Part shown: one piece after another, positions 35,037-47,473 of the stretch
Layout: each line of letters starts with the position of its first letter
Numbering within the stretch: position 1 is the first letter of the stretch
Source of the DNA: Otis tarda
Lineage: Eukaryota > Chordata > Aves > Otidiformes > Otididae
DNA: 64,000 nt
Direction of reading: 5' to 3'
Assembly: GCA_026413225.1 (NCBI GenBank)
Contig: CM048552.1
Coordinates: 140,009,053 to 140,073,052 of the forward strand
Notes under the pieces: model-generated
Told to the model about the DNA's origin: nothing
Databases searched by the model: none
The model's input: only the letters and a program-made list of their open reading frames with translations
Translations under genes and position numbers: made by a program

Positions 35037-36181
35037 TGTTCTGGTTTTATTTAGTGAGGAAGGCTACAGTGGTAGCTTCTATAAGAAACTGCTAGAAGTT
35101 GCTCCCCTTTGTTCGGTGGACTCGGCCGGGCCTAGGGGGCACCTGTTGCTGGCCAAGGCCGAGCTGATTGGTAGCAGAATGTTCCGTGATAACTCCTCTG
35201 CGATAACATGTTTAAGAAGGGGGAAAACAGGAAAAAAATAGAAAAGAGAGAAGATGTGAAGGAGCTGGGCAGGGGCAGAGAGTGGGATGCGCAAGCCTTG
35301 TGGGGCTTGTGGTCCTCACTCTCTGGGCTCCTGCCGGGCAGCCGACTTGGCCTGACTCAGGCCAGCCCGGCTGCAAGAAGTGGAGAGGAGAGGAGATGTG
35401 AAGAGAACCTGAGAGGCGTCTGCCTGAGTCTGATTCTGAAGAATTTTTTGTGAGAGGAACAGCTGCGGACACCAAAGCCAGTGAAGAAGGAGGGGGAGCA
35501 GTAATGCGGCTCCTGGCCAAGATTCCCCTGCAGCCTGTGGTGCAGCCCATAGTGAAGAAGGCTGTCCCCCTGCAGCCCATGGAAGTCCACAGAGGAGCAG
35601 AGATCCACCTGCAGCCTGTGGAGGACCCGATGTTGGGGCAGGCAGATGCCTGAAGGAGGCTGTGGCCTATGGAGGGCCTGCACTGCGGCAGCCGTTCTGG
35701 AAGGACTGCACCCTGTGGAAGAAATGACCCACGTCGGAGCAGTTTCATGGAGCACTGTAGCCCATGGGTGGGATTTCATGATGGAGAAGGGGAGGAATGG
35801 GAGGAGTTCTTCTCCTGATGACAAAGCAGCGGCGTAAAACAATGTGTGATGAACTGACCATAACCCCCATTCCATCTTCCCTCCTGTACAGCTGGGGGTG
35901 GGGAAGGTGGTCAAGATAATGTTAAGCCTGGGAAGAGGGAGGCGTGGGGGGAGGTTATCTTGTTCTCTTTCTCATTATCCTGCTTTGATTTTACTAATAA
36001 ATGAATAATTTTCCCTAAGTCGAGTCTGTTTTGCCTGTAACGGTGACTTTAAGGATTTCTCCCTGCCCTTATCTCAAACCTCAAGCCTTTTTCCTTATAT
36101 TATCTCTCCCTATTCTCTATGAGGGTGAGGGGAGTGAGAGAGACTGCGTAGTCTGGTCCTGATAGGGGCTAAACTACGACA
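35037..36181 (+). mobile_element. Solo LTR, family LTR-B (copy 4, complete, inverted)
   Basis: A 1145-bp copy in the opposite orientation to its neighbours, from TGTTCTGGTTTTATTTAGTG to AGGGGCTAAACTACGACA. AATAAA lies at 35996-36001, about 180 bp from the 3' end. The 5-bp flanks (GACAC before, GATGG after) do not match, unlike copy 2, which hints at recombination after insertion or decay of the duplication. In sense orientation U3 contains a degenerate ~42-bp repeat built on CCTGCAGCC(C/T)(A/G)TGG at about 35525, 35568, 35608 and 35650. No viral coding region is attached. Confidence 0.88.
35520..35680 (+). repeat. Degenerate ~42-bp repeats in LTR-B U3
   Basis: Blocks CCCTGCAGCCTGTGG, CCCTGCAGCCCATGG, CCTGCAGCCTGTGG and GAGGCTGTGGCCTATGG recur about every 40-45 bp. 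The same blocks are present in the minus-strand copies (33548-33808, 34519-34600, 37640-37747). Because the period is close to a multiple of three, they read as L-Q-P-(V/M) modules in the sense frame. Confidence 0.7.
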
Positions 36182-37125
36182 GATGGAGAAAATGCTTTTA
36201 CATTATTTTGTGAATGAGATCTCATGACTGAATCCAGAGTTAATTGATTTTAAAAAAGTATTGCACTTGAAGAAGGATGGAGCTTTTTTAACCTGTGGGA
36301 TGGTAACACTGAATCATAACTATGACCACTTAATTGCCGACTATAATTTTGAAAGCATTCATAGCTCCCCTGCTAGTAAGCTCCTTCTTTCCTGAAAAAA
36401 AAGAAATAAGAGGAAATTAAAAATAAAATTGGAGTGTTATATCAGTGTTACAGTCTTTCATTATGCATTCATTTATGTAGATCATTCTCCAGTCATCTAT
36501 ATCAGAAGACTGTCATTTGACTTTCTATTCACCAGCCTCTATGTTATGAGTTTATTTGTGAGGAGACATTTGTGCTTCAATGAATAACTGTTTTAATTCT
36601 AACAAAAAATAACCAGTTTGTAACTCAAATTGGTACATTTGAATTTGTCAAGCTAAATAGTATGACAAAGCAATTTTTTTTTTTTTATTCTCAATCCCTT
36701 CTTCCTTTCCTGTAAAGGACCGTATTTCTTTTATCCGAAGTCCCAGGCAAGAGAGAATCGCTTTTAGGGATGGGAACTTACATGCAGCTTTTCACAGTGT
36801 TCGTTATATATCATATATTTATCTACATACATTTCAACTAGTGTTCATATATTCATATATGACCATCATTCCTGTTTAATCAGAAGTTTCTACTACTATC
36901 TATTACAGGTATACAAGTCTCGTGATTTCACTAACAAAATCCACTGATTTCGCCTTTTAAGTAATCCCCCATCTAGTATTCATGTGGTATTACAGAATAG
37001 CATCCTGTGACATATATTCTATATGGTCCAATCTGCCTTCTCAAATTATTTTGCTTTTTGTGGATCTGATTATTTTGTTTTTGGTTTTTTTTGTTCTTGT
37101 TGTTTGGTTTTATTGGCTTACAGCT
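36182..37125. other. AT-rich spacer inside the LTR-B cluster, no gene seen
   Basis: Nearly 1 kb of AT-rich sequence with T/A runs (for example 36676-36690) and a T/G-rich end. No gag/pol/env similarity is visible, so it is not the interior of a provirus. Confidence 0.55.
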
Positions 37126-37747
37126 TGTCGTAGTTCAGCCCCGATCGGGACCAGACTATGCAGTCTCTCTCTCACTCCCCCCACCCTCCGAGAGAATAGG
37201 AGGAGATGATATAAGAAAAATGGCTCAAGGTTTGAGATAAGGACAGGGAGAAATCCTTAAAGTTACCATCACGGGCAAAACAGACTCGACTTGGGGAAAA
37301 GTATTCATTTATTTGTAAAACTAGCAGGAGAATGAGACAGGGAACAAGATAACCTCCCCCAACCCCTCCTTCTTCCCGGGCTTACCATTATCTCTACTAC
37401 CTCCCCTCCCGAGCGGCACGGGGGGGGAAAAGGGAATGGGGGTTGCGGTCAGTTCATCACGTGTTGTTTTACGCTGCTGTATCATCGTCAGGGGAAGAAC
37501 TCCTCGCATTCCTCCCCTGCTCCTTCGTGGGGTCCCTCCCACGGGCCACAGTCCTTCGTGAAACTGCTTCAGCGTGGGTCATCCCTTCCACGGGGTGCAG
37601 TCCCTCTAGAACAGCTGTCCCAGCGGGCCCTCCACAGGCCACAGCCTCCTTAAGGCCTCCACCTGCTCTGGCGTGGAGGTGGGTTGCAGGTGGATCTCTG
37701 CCCCTCCAGGGACCTCCATGGGCTGCAGGGGGACAACCTGCTCCACT
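37126..37747 (-). mobile_element. LTR-B half copy (copy 5, R/U5 and inner U3)
   Basis: It starts with the intact family terminus TGTCGTAGTTCAGCC and keeps the AATAAA signal (complement of 37308-37313), but stops abruptly after GACAACCTGCTCCACT. That stop corresponds base for base to the start of the half copy at 34519. Only about 620 of 1145 bp are present. Confidence 0.85.
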
Positions 37748-40700
37748 ACTGTTTCTTTAGCTATAAATGTTTTAGACTTCAAGCCTTCAAGCTCTTGTAT
37801 GGCCTTGAAGTAACAATTATTTTTGTTGTTGTTGTTGTTTCACTTTACTTCTCTACAATATATGAAAGCATTTTCCATAATCTTTTTCACTTTTGCCAAA
37901 TTGATCCAGGTGTGAGGTTCAAGAAAAAACACGCTCCTTAGAGCTTTCCAGAAATGATGACCTTTAGCTAGACTTCTAGTGAGGTTTGACAGGCTTTGCT
38001 GGATTCTACAGCTTCTCTTTGATGAAATTTGGATGCTGAATTGAGCCTGCGTTCCTTAACCACTCATTGTAATCGGACCTGGCTTTTTTGGCAATTGATG
38101 TGGCATGCTTACTGAACTTTGATGTTGTAATGTAGAAGCCACCCTACCTGCCCTCTGGGTTTTGAGGATCTAGTAGACTAAATGGTCTTTCTTGGTGGCA
38201 ATTCTGTATGAGGACCTTCTTTGGTCCTTAAAACACTTTTCAGAATTGACATTGAGCAGACTGAGTTTTGGTGACCCTGGAAGAGCCATTTGTAACCAAA
38301 CACAAGATGGTTTGCATTAAAACAAAGAAAACACACAGAAGTGTTTCTTCATGACTGCTAAACCTGGAATGAAGCTTTTATATAATCTGGAACTGTGTTT
38401 TCTGAGTGTTTCACATCTAGCTGGAACTAAGAGGATAGCAAGGAAAGCAGTATAAAAGGGTTACTTTTGTATTGTTCTTGCCCTACTGTCTGAGACCTCA
38501 CGGAGGAAAAATTACCCAAATGCACTGCTGAGAGAAGTGAGACTTTGACTACATCCACCAAACTCTAAACCACTAGGTAATTCTTATGTATGTTGGTAAA
38601 ACAAACAAACACAGATAAAAGTTATAGGTGAGGCTTACTCAAAAGCATTAGACTATATTTCCTAAGCATGCACAGGAAAGAAACAAAGAAGTGCAAATGA
38701 ACTCTTAACAACTTTAATCCTTATATAACATTTGGCATGGGAGACCAGAAGCTGATAGTAACCTAAGTAACAACAGCTAATTTGAAAAAAAAAAAAACAA
38801 AAAAAACCCCAAAAAACAAAACAAAAAAAAACCAAAAAAAACCCCAAAACCAAAGAGATTAGTCTGGAGTGACATTAAAAAAATAAAAGCCTATCAGTGG
38901 CATATACCAAAGATCTAACTTAGAAAGCAACAAATAATAAAAGTAACAGTCCCTGACCACTCTTTTCTCACTCATGTGAGAAATCAGTATTTCTTTTTTT
39001 TTTCTCTTCCCAGATCTGGAGAGGGAAGAAGATAGAAATTTATTTCAAGTTACCTTTTCTTTGCTTAGATAACATATTCTTGGTTCACAACCTTTACTGG
39101 TTTATGAACTCCTCGTACAAATTATGCATGTGTAACGATATATTACTTGTTTGAACTCTGTTTTCTTAATCACCTTTCATAAACTCCTTAGAATTCTTTT
39201 GTTGGTACCTAGAGGTCTTTAAACTACTGGAAGAAAGCAACTGTAGGTATGCTGTCATCTCTTGTGCAACAAGATATCCTCCACTTTTTCCCACTAAAGA
39301 GTTGCGTAGCTTGAAAATCTTAGATTCTCCAGAAAAAAAAAACAGGTGCGAAAGTGACGCTCCACCCTTTTGTTTAAAGCACTCATCTGTGACAAAAACT
39401 AGGATTCCCGTTCATATTTGTAGGATGGTTTCTCTAGAGAAAACATTTCTGAATATAATATAATCCAAATTACAAAGCAATAAAAACCAGAACTATCTTT
39501 GGACAAGAAGTAACTGAAATTAAGATTCCTTCAACCTGTACTTGGCACTTGCGGCATATATTACAGAGAACTACTTGCTGGTTTATTACAAGGTGTAAAG
39601 TAAAATAGCCTCAACAATAAGCTGTGAATGCTTCCTTTCACGGTGTTAGATCAGAGTGTTTTGTACACTCAGAAATGTCACAGCTACATTTCCATTTGGG
39701 CATGCTGCACCAACCTTGCTTTGAAAAAAATGTATGCCGAGGGATTCCTTGTGCCTGTACAGAGAGTTAGGAGAATTTGACTCTGCAGGTATGTGACACT
39801 TGGTTTCAGAACTGACATAATATATCTGGCATGAGTCCTCCTGAAGATTAACATATGTTCTCTTTCAGACTCTGTCTGTCAGTTTTTATCCTAAGATGAC
39901 TCTTCCTCCCCCTTTTCTTCTTCCTCCCCCAAGTGGATGTCATTCACATGGTATGAGAAGTGGGAATTTAATTATCCTCATTCAGAGAAGAAAAGTGAGC
40001 TGAAGTCTGAGTAAACCGGGTACAGTATTAAATGAACATAGCAGTATTCACAGCTGCCATTGGCTTTTGTTAGACATTGGTCTGCTAGATTGGTTGAAAC
40101 CACTTAGATCAACTTTAGCAAGGAAGATAAGCTGAGTCATTCTGTTAAAGGCTGTCAGAACAAAGTACTTGTTAGCACTCAGATGCTTCTTAAAAACATT
40201 TGTTTAAAACTAAGGAGATTTATATCTGACATCTTGGCAAAGCTTTGTGAGGTTTGTGGTTCTACAGGTAGCATTTTTTTTCCTTATATTCCACTTCTTG
40301 TACACATGCCTTCAGATAGTGGTTTTAGTTGTCTTTTGCTTCTTGTTGAGTAGTATTTTTGGATTTATGTAGATTGTTTAAGACTGTAAATAGTATTAAG
40401 AACATTTTCTTTACATTACAAATAGTTGTTTCTGATTTATGAAAAATACTAAGTTGTCCTTTAACTATGAAACTTACTTTTTGACATTGATGTATCTTTT
40501 ACCCCCTAACATCTCTCCCTCTGTTGTCTCTGAGAAACTTAAATTCTCCTTTCACTAGGGTATTTCCTTTGAATGAGAGAATTAGATCAGTAGCTCATCA
40601 TTATTCACATGCTTCTATTTCTTAGACTAGAAAGGGATTTGTATTATGTTGAATCAGTGAAGACATGTATTATGACTTAGTGAACGTAATAGTTTGGGTT

Positions 40701-43399
40701 TCTATCCTCTACTGAGAAGCCATATCTAACTGGGGGTGGTGCAAGGGGAGGAGGCAGAAGAGGGAGCAAGGTATGTGGTTGAAATTTGTCCCAGATAGGT
40801 GACAGATACTGGCAAATTTTCTTACAGAAAAAAATGTCTAGAGAAGTACTGAAAGATAGGCAAAATGCAGTCCCTTAAGAAAACTAGTTTAAAATATATG
40901 CATACTTCTGTTTGCTAGTTTGGGGTTTTGTGTGGCTTTTTTTTTTTTTTTGTTAAAACGCTTTCTGAAATAGACTCTGCTCTCAGCAAAAAAAAAAAAA
41001 AATATTCTAGAAATATATGGGGAAGAGGTAAAAATTTGGCCAGAAATAAATAGCCCATACAATTTCTCATTTTATGTAGGGAAGAATAAACTCCCAGTGT
41101 TGCCCAAACAATATAGTAACTGAAATATCTAGGTCATACTATAAATTTAGATGCTGAAACCTATGGTTTTGAAGAAATATTACTTTGTTACTCTGTCAGA
41201 AATATCCTAAGAGTGAATTTTTAGGAACCTAATGCCTTACACGTGCTTATGCCAGTGGAAACAACTAGAGGAAAGTTACTGAAATTTTCTGACATAGATG
41301 CCTCTATGGTCTTTTGAAATGCACTGATGATTAAAACTTGAGTAGCCAGCCAGCATAAATGCCAACGACTTTGTAGACTTAAGCAAGGAAAGAAGAAAAG
41401 TTGGCTTGCTTCTCTGTTCCTGTAGTTTTCAGCAAGCTTTAAACCATGGATTTGAAATAAACAGAGCATGAATGTAGGGCAGGCTCTTCATTGCCTCTTC
41501 TTCCTCTTCTTTCAACAAATTACGATAGGTTGTTTACAGAGTACTCTTTTTTTTTTTTATTATTCACAGATACACTAAAAATTGGTTGCTATCTGTGTGA
41601 CCTGTGAATAAATGATGTTTATTAAAGCAGATTCACCACAGGCTTTGACATCATTGTTTTTCTCTGATAAAATGCAGGTAGATCAGTGTTGCAGCCAGTC
41701 CATTCACTTCAGAAGCTGCTTTGAACTTTTGATAGTTTGAGAATGATTTGTTGGTTCAGTTATGAGTTCATCATGGCACAGGTATCCTGTGAGAAAATCT
41801 CCAATTTGACAAGCTTGTCAGAGTGGTACATAGTCAGAATAGCACAGAAGTCACAGAGACCTGTTTAGTTTTCAGAACTCTCCAGAAAAGATAGTTGAAA
41901 AATGTATCAGAAAATTCTGTTTCTTTCTATGTCTCCTCATCTACTGGAAAAAGCAGTTACCATGTTGTCATGAAGACAACATACAGAGTTTCCATACAGG
42001 AGTTGCCTTTATACTTATTGAAGTGAGGTTTGTCTGATTTTTTTAGGTATAACAAATGAGGTACAGAATACATGTAGGTACTGCCAGAGAGAGTTCATGA
42101 ATGTCCCTTGGAAAAGTAGTCTTACCTAACTTTAAATATCAGCTCATTTCTACAACTTAGTTTGTCACTATTTTACAGTCAGTGGAGAAATAAGCACCTC
42201 TGTGGAATCTCATAAAGCAGATGTCCAAAATAGTTCATGTGTCATACCCTAGAATGTCCAGTTTCTCTCAATTCCCTCTAAGGAAATATTAAGCTAACTT
42301 TCTCAGGGGTAGATGTAGACTCACTATAGTCTTATAGGCATGATTCAGTTGCAAAATATAAGAATCTAATATAAGAATCTACTTGTTTTTTCTTTTTTTT
42401 TCCTTTTTTTTTTTGTAAAATTAATTTATCTTGCATTGCCTCTAACTGACCTCCAAACTCTACACCCTGTCCTGAGATATCTGTGTTTTGGATGGACAGA
42501 TACTGCACAAAACTGAGGATAAACCCATTTTCTTGCTGAGGAACACCTAGAAGCTATGCAGACCCTACAGTGCCTAAAATGCCACTAGTAACAAAAGTTT
42601 AGGCAAGGGAATTATGCCTATGAAATTAGGTGAGATAAATCCTGGCAGGATTTATTTAAATGAGAAGGTTTTGATGGTGTTGCAATTATTATGGAAGCAT
42701 AGCAAGTTCCTAGCAAACACATCTTAAAAACACTCTGTTGGGCTTTATTCTCTCACTGTGGAACAAGGGAAGACATACTGAAGAGATTTATTATCTCATC
42801 TCTTATGAATCCTTTTGGGGTTACAAGAAACCTGTAAGTACACTTACATAAGAAACACCATACAGTACCGGTATTTTATTCTCTGCCAGCATCTTCAGTC
42901 AGCTCCTTGTCATGCAGAATGCAGCAAGCAGGCAGGTAATATATATTTTGAAGATACACAGATATTTTTGACAGCTGTTTTCCACTTTTTTTTTTTTTTC
43001 TCTCTGAACTCAGGAGGGGGCTTTTTTTTTTTGGTAGCTTCTTGTATTTCTTCACGTGTTTTTTAGAAGTACGAATGGGTGGTTAATTTTGAGGGGTTCT
43101 TTCCTTTTTTGAATTTCCTTTTTTGATTTTCCTCCTTTTATACGGGTTTTTTAAGATACGGTGACATTTTTGGTTTTGGCAGTTTGTTAGTGAGTTTATA
43201 TTAGTGTTCATTTATTTATTTATTTAGATACAAGTTTAAGGGTGAATATATTGTCTCTTTTTCAGAAGCTTCTCTTTCCTCCCATAGCATTCACGTGTTG
43301 GGCTGAGTTTGTTTTGGAGGGGTTTTTTTTTGGTTTTTCGTTTTTTTTTTTTTTCCCTTTTTAATGGGGTCCATCTGTCAGAGAAGGGGAAGAATATCT
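37748..43399. other. AT-rich unique DNA with simple repeats, no gene seen
   Basis: About 5.6 kb. It includes a (TTG)n run at 37818-37838, an A/C-rich tract at 38783-38850, poly-T runs at 40938-40952 and 41550-41560, a poly-A at 40988-41002, T/G-rich sequence at 42985-43360 and an (ATTT)n at 43207-43224. A TATAAAAGGG at 38451-38460 has no supporting promoter context. Confidence 0.5.
38783..38850. repeat. A/C-rich low-complexity tract
   Basis: Runs of A interrupted by CC, CCC and CCCC. The Phe/Gly-rich frame on the minus strand (38662-38853) is a by-product of this composition. Confidence 0.9.
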
Positions 43400-44517
43400 T
43401 TGATCATAGGCTTGCCAAGCTGGTGGAGAGGTCTTTAAACTAAAGTTGCTGGGGGGGGGAGAAACCTCAATCCATTCCACTCCAATCAGTTTGATGCCAG
43501 TGCCAGCAACAGATGCCCAGAGACTCCAGAAGGATAACAGGTCAGTAGGAGAGCACCTGAAGAGCAGCACAAAGGATTTTCAGACAGCAGGTCAGCTTCA
43601 TCAGTGACCAAAGTTAAAAGCCTCTATGCAAATACAAATAGCATGCAGAATAAAGAAGAGGAGAGAGAGGCATAGTTATGATGTTATTGATATGACAGAT
43701 ATGTGGTGGGATGGCTCCTATGACTGGAGTGTTGAAATGGAAACAAGGAGGCTTTTTCAGAAGAATAGTCAGCGAAGACAAGGAGAGGGTGTTACCCTCT
43801 ATGTCAACAACCAGCTGGAGAGCATGGAGCTCTGCCTGAGGATAAATGAGGAGCTGACAGAGAGCTTCTGGATCAGGATTAAAGGGAAGGCAGGGACAGA
43901 TCACATTATGGTCTGCTCCAGGCCACCTGACCAGAAAGATGGAGCAGATGAGGCACTTTATAGACAGATAGGAGCAGCCTCATAGTCACAAGCCCTAGTC
44001 CTCATGGGGGACTTCAACCACCTCAATATCTGTTGTAAGGACAACACAGCAGGGCACAAGCAATCCAGGAGCCTCCTGGAATGTGTGGATGATAACTTCC
44101 TTCTCCTAGTCACAGAGGAGCCAATCAGGAGAGGTGCTATGCTCTCACCATGAAGGAGGGGCTGGTGCTGAATGTGAAACTCAAGGGCAGCTTTGGCTGC
44201 AGTGACCATGAGCCATGGAGATCAAGATGCTTGGGACAGTGAGGAGGGTGCACAGCAAGCTGTCTACCCTGGACTTCAGGAGAGCCAATTTTGGCCTCTT
44301 CAAGGATCTGCTTATTAGAGTTCCATGGTATTGTACTGGAACAGGTTTCCCAGAGAAGCTGTGGATACTGCATGCCTGGAAGTGTTCAAGGCCAGGTTGG
44401 ATGGGGCTTTGAGTGACTTGGTCTAGTGGAAGGTGTCCTTGCCCATGGCAGTGGGATTGGAACTAGATGATCTTTAAGGTCCCTTCCAATCCAAATCGCT
44501 CTATGATTCTTTGATTT
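43400..44517 (+). mobile_element. CR1 LINE with internal deletion: endonuclease end joined to 3' tail
   Basis: Starts in the CR1 5' region (CTTGCCAAGCTGGTGGAGAG, GGTCTTTAAACTAAAG), continues through the AP-endonuclease part of ORF2 to about 44328, then jumps to the last ~190 bp of a CR1 (ACTGGAACAGGTTTCCCAGA ... TCTATGATTCTTTGATT). The whole reverse transcriptase and most of the C-terminal domain are absent. Since the true 3' tail and the 5' part are both present, this is not a normal 5' truncation. Its 3' UTR wording matches the fragment at 25.76 kb. Confidence 0.85.
43612..44330 (+). pseudogene. CR1 ORF2 endonuclease-domain remnant
   Basis: A 119-codon frame (43626-43985) contains the CR1 endonuclease block DMWWDGSYDWSVEM (family: ET-WWD-S-HDW), then QRRQGEGVTLYVNNQ, LTESFWIRIKGKAG and SRPPDQKDGADEAL. 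Just past its stop another stretch reads ALVLMGDFNHLNICC (about 43990-44035), the APE-type GDFN motif that holds catalytic Asp and Asn. A later stretch LDFRRANFGLFKDLLIRVPW (about 44270-44328) is the segment before the reverse transcriptase. Stops and shifts separate them, so the gene is dead. In intact CR1 this domain nicks target DNA. Confidence 0.82.
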
Positions 44518-47473
44518 CTAGCTTACTTTGATAATACATATTATCAGAAGAGTTAAAAATGTTTCTGTAACTGAACTAGTAGATAATATATTAGGTCTTA
44601 CAGTAGCCCTTTTTCAGAGATGGTAGAACTACAGATGCTGAAAAACTTACTTCCTCTAAGAGGAATCTTAGGAATGTTAAATTGAAATGGATTCTATAAT
44701 ACACTAAAAAAAAAAATCTTGCTTGTATCTTTTTTTTGCACTCTCCTGCTTTTCAACACTAGTGCCTCTAATCATTGGTCATTAAGGCACATTTTAAACA
44801 AAAAGACTATAAAATTTTTTTAAGAAGGAAATTGTAGTAGACAAGTATTTATATCAGGGACAGATATTTTGATGTGTGGCTAGCTGATTTTAAGGATAGA
44901 TTAAAAAGAATTTACAACATGTGTGATTATATTTCCTCTTTTACTTCCTATGGAATCACTTTAGCTTTTAGATGGCCAAGTGAAATAATAGAACATGTAT
45001 TAGCAGGAAGGTGTCTTGCAATCTTAACAGTAATAAAATAAAACCATTTTGTTCAGTGGGATAGAGATGTGCCTCTGTAGTCTGGAAGTCTTAGGAAACT
45101 AAATTGAAAGAGATTTGTTTCATAAATTTAAATTGTAAGCCAATGTAGGTAGAAGTGGATTACTTTTCTTCAGAAAATAGATGAATTCATAGTCAATATT
45201 TACCCAGTTATGAAGATGTAGACCTGATGTAAAAGCCAAATTCAGAAGTGTATTATTGGAAACAGAGCTGTTCCACTCCAGCTTGTTCCTAGTTAAACTG
45301 GTTAAAATGTCCTACTCTTTGAAGAAGTATATTTAGGATCACACAATCCAGAATTTTATTTTGATATATGCTATATTTTTCTTACAGAACTTTAAAAGTA
45401 TCTTTCTCAATTGATTTTATAATTATATTTACAGTAAATTTTTAGGAGTTCTTACTAGACTCATCACAGCACTGGGTGTAATTAAACTAGTAAATCCACA
45501 GAAGTAATATAATCAGCATGAAATATTTTATATAACACTAACTTGTTTATATTTTAAGATTTTTGTGACATTGTTCTAGAACACACTGCTCCATGGTAGT
45601 GAAACAACAGGGAGATCAAATGCATGCTCAGAAAAAAAAATCCATTCATTATTTTTAAAAATTATTTATTGTTATTACGTTAGAGAGCTCAAACTGAAAT
45701 TATAATAATATGTGTAAAAATAATTTTAAAAAGTAAGTGGTTTAGAACTCCAAAAAGATAAGGTGAGATAACACAGAACATAGAGAATCTTACTTTAATG
45801 TAGAGTTATCTGTGGTAGAAGCTCACGTGTCATCACTTCAGAACATTCCAAGAAATGAATACTTCTTTGAGAATCAGATTTGGAAATCATTGTGGCAGAA
45901 ATCACAATTGATTGTTGGAATTGAGGGAACTGGAGAATGTAGAAAGCAAAGAAACCATCTGACATTTTGTGATAAAGAGTGGAGGGAAGATTAAGAGGCA
46001 TTTATCTCAGCTAGACATTCATGTTATTATCTTATCATTGTCATGCCTGCTACCAAGCAGTATGCTTTTTGGAAAAAAAAATGGAGTAGAAAACTATATG
46101 GGATTAATCTGATAGGCCTCTTCACACTATGAGGAAAAAACAGCTATTAACTGGAGTGAATCACTGGATGTCATTGGTATCACTGAACACTTAACAAAAT
46201 CAGTCAAGGTGAACCTGGGAAATACAAGGAGGATTTAATAACTGGTGTTCTCATTCTCATACCACACAGCAGTAATGCACTTCTACACGTGTCTTGATGC
46301 TTGTGATTAGGAAATATTTAAGTGTCCACTTGTGAAATTTTCTATCCCTGTCTTGCATTCTGTTTTGTTGGACAGATAAATAACTGCATGAACATCACAT
46401 TATCATAGATTTTTATCCTTTTTTTTTTTTTTCCTTAAAGAGAGTTCCTGGCAGTAGAAAGCATCTAAGAGCATTTTATATTTTTCTGTGTTCAAATATC
46501 CTAAACTGAAGTCCAGTGAAAAAATTCACTGGATTTAATAAGGCTGTACCAAATCCAGAGTGATAAATTTCTTCTAACTTCCTTCTTGCAGGCATGGAAA
46601 ACCTGATTCATACTGAAGTGAGTTATTTTCCTGCTTTCCTTTAAAGCCCTGAAAACTGAACACAGCTGAAGATGAGACACGGTCAGGATTCCCTGGAATT
46701 ATGTAAAAAATAAATATTTATTATCATTATTGTATATTTAGCAATAATAATATATTATTCCCTTATGTCAACATGTTATCTTTTTTTTAAAAAAAAATAT
46801 TACATTATATACAATAGTTATATATATATATAGTTATTTTTTTGTTGCTTGTTATTGCCAAAGACAGGGACTAGACTGGATGAGGGAATCCAATCTCTCA
46901 TCCATTCAGTCCTGTGGGCTTTCATTAATAAAAAACTGTCTGGTTGAATAAGAAAAATGTATCTGATACATCATGATAACGAATTCTTACAAAAGCATGT
47001 AAGAATACAAAGTTTTTCATAGCAATACTATAAAAATTGCAAATGACATTTTCTTCGACTTTTCTTCCTAGCTGATTAAATAATAATAGAGATTGTTTAT
47101 ACTTCTACTGCCTATCCAAGCTATATATCCTCAAGATTTATTCAGGAAAAATAAAATCAAGCTCTTTAAACCATGAGTATTCTTACTGAATAAACAACAA
47201 AAAAACCCATGACTGCTTTCAGCAGAAAAGGAAAGTGAAAAAAAACCAATGAGAATGGATCATAATCAGGCTTACTTATCATGAGAAGCAAGCATTATAT
47301 CTATAAAAATGCAATAGATTTGAGGAGGCAATTGTGGAAATCAGTATTTTAACTGCAAGAGCTCAGCAAACTTTCTGAAGTGTTTCAAATATTTCTTGGA
47401 TCTATACAGAAAGAACTGTTCAAAGATAAAATAAATATAACAGTATACAACTAAGTTATTTTAGTTTTTGTTT
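44518..47473. other. AT-rich unique DNA, no gene seen
   Basis: Roughly 3 kb without a supported element. 46690-46860 is almost pure A/T with an (AT)n core at 46819-46830. A poly-T lies at 46420-46434. Confidence 0.5.
46690..46860. repeat. AT-rich low-complexity region with (AT)n core
   Basis: Long A/T runs, ATTATT and TATATATATATA stretches over about 170 bp. No other structure. Confidence 0.85.

Noticed and set aside
36182-37125. Interior of a provirus between LTR-B copies
   Set aside because: The flanking LTRs are in opposite or permuted orientation, and the spacer shows no gag, pol or env similarity, primer site or polypurine tract that I can identify.
38451-38460. TATAAAAGGG as a promoter TATA box
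   Set aside because: A perfect match is expected by chance in 64 kb of AT-rich DNA, and no exon, CpG island or LTR structure follows.
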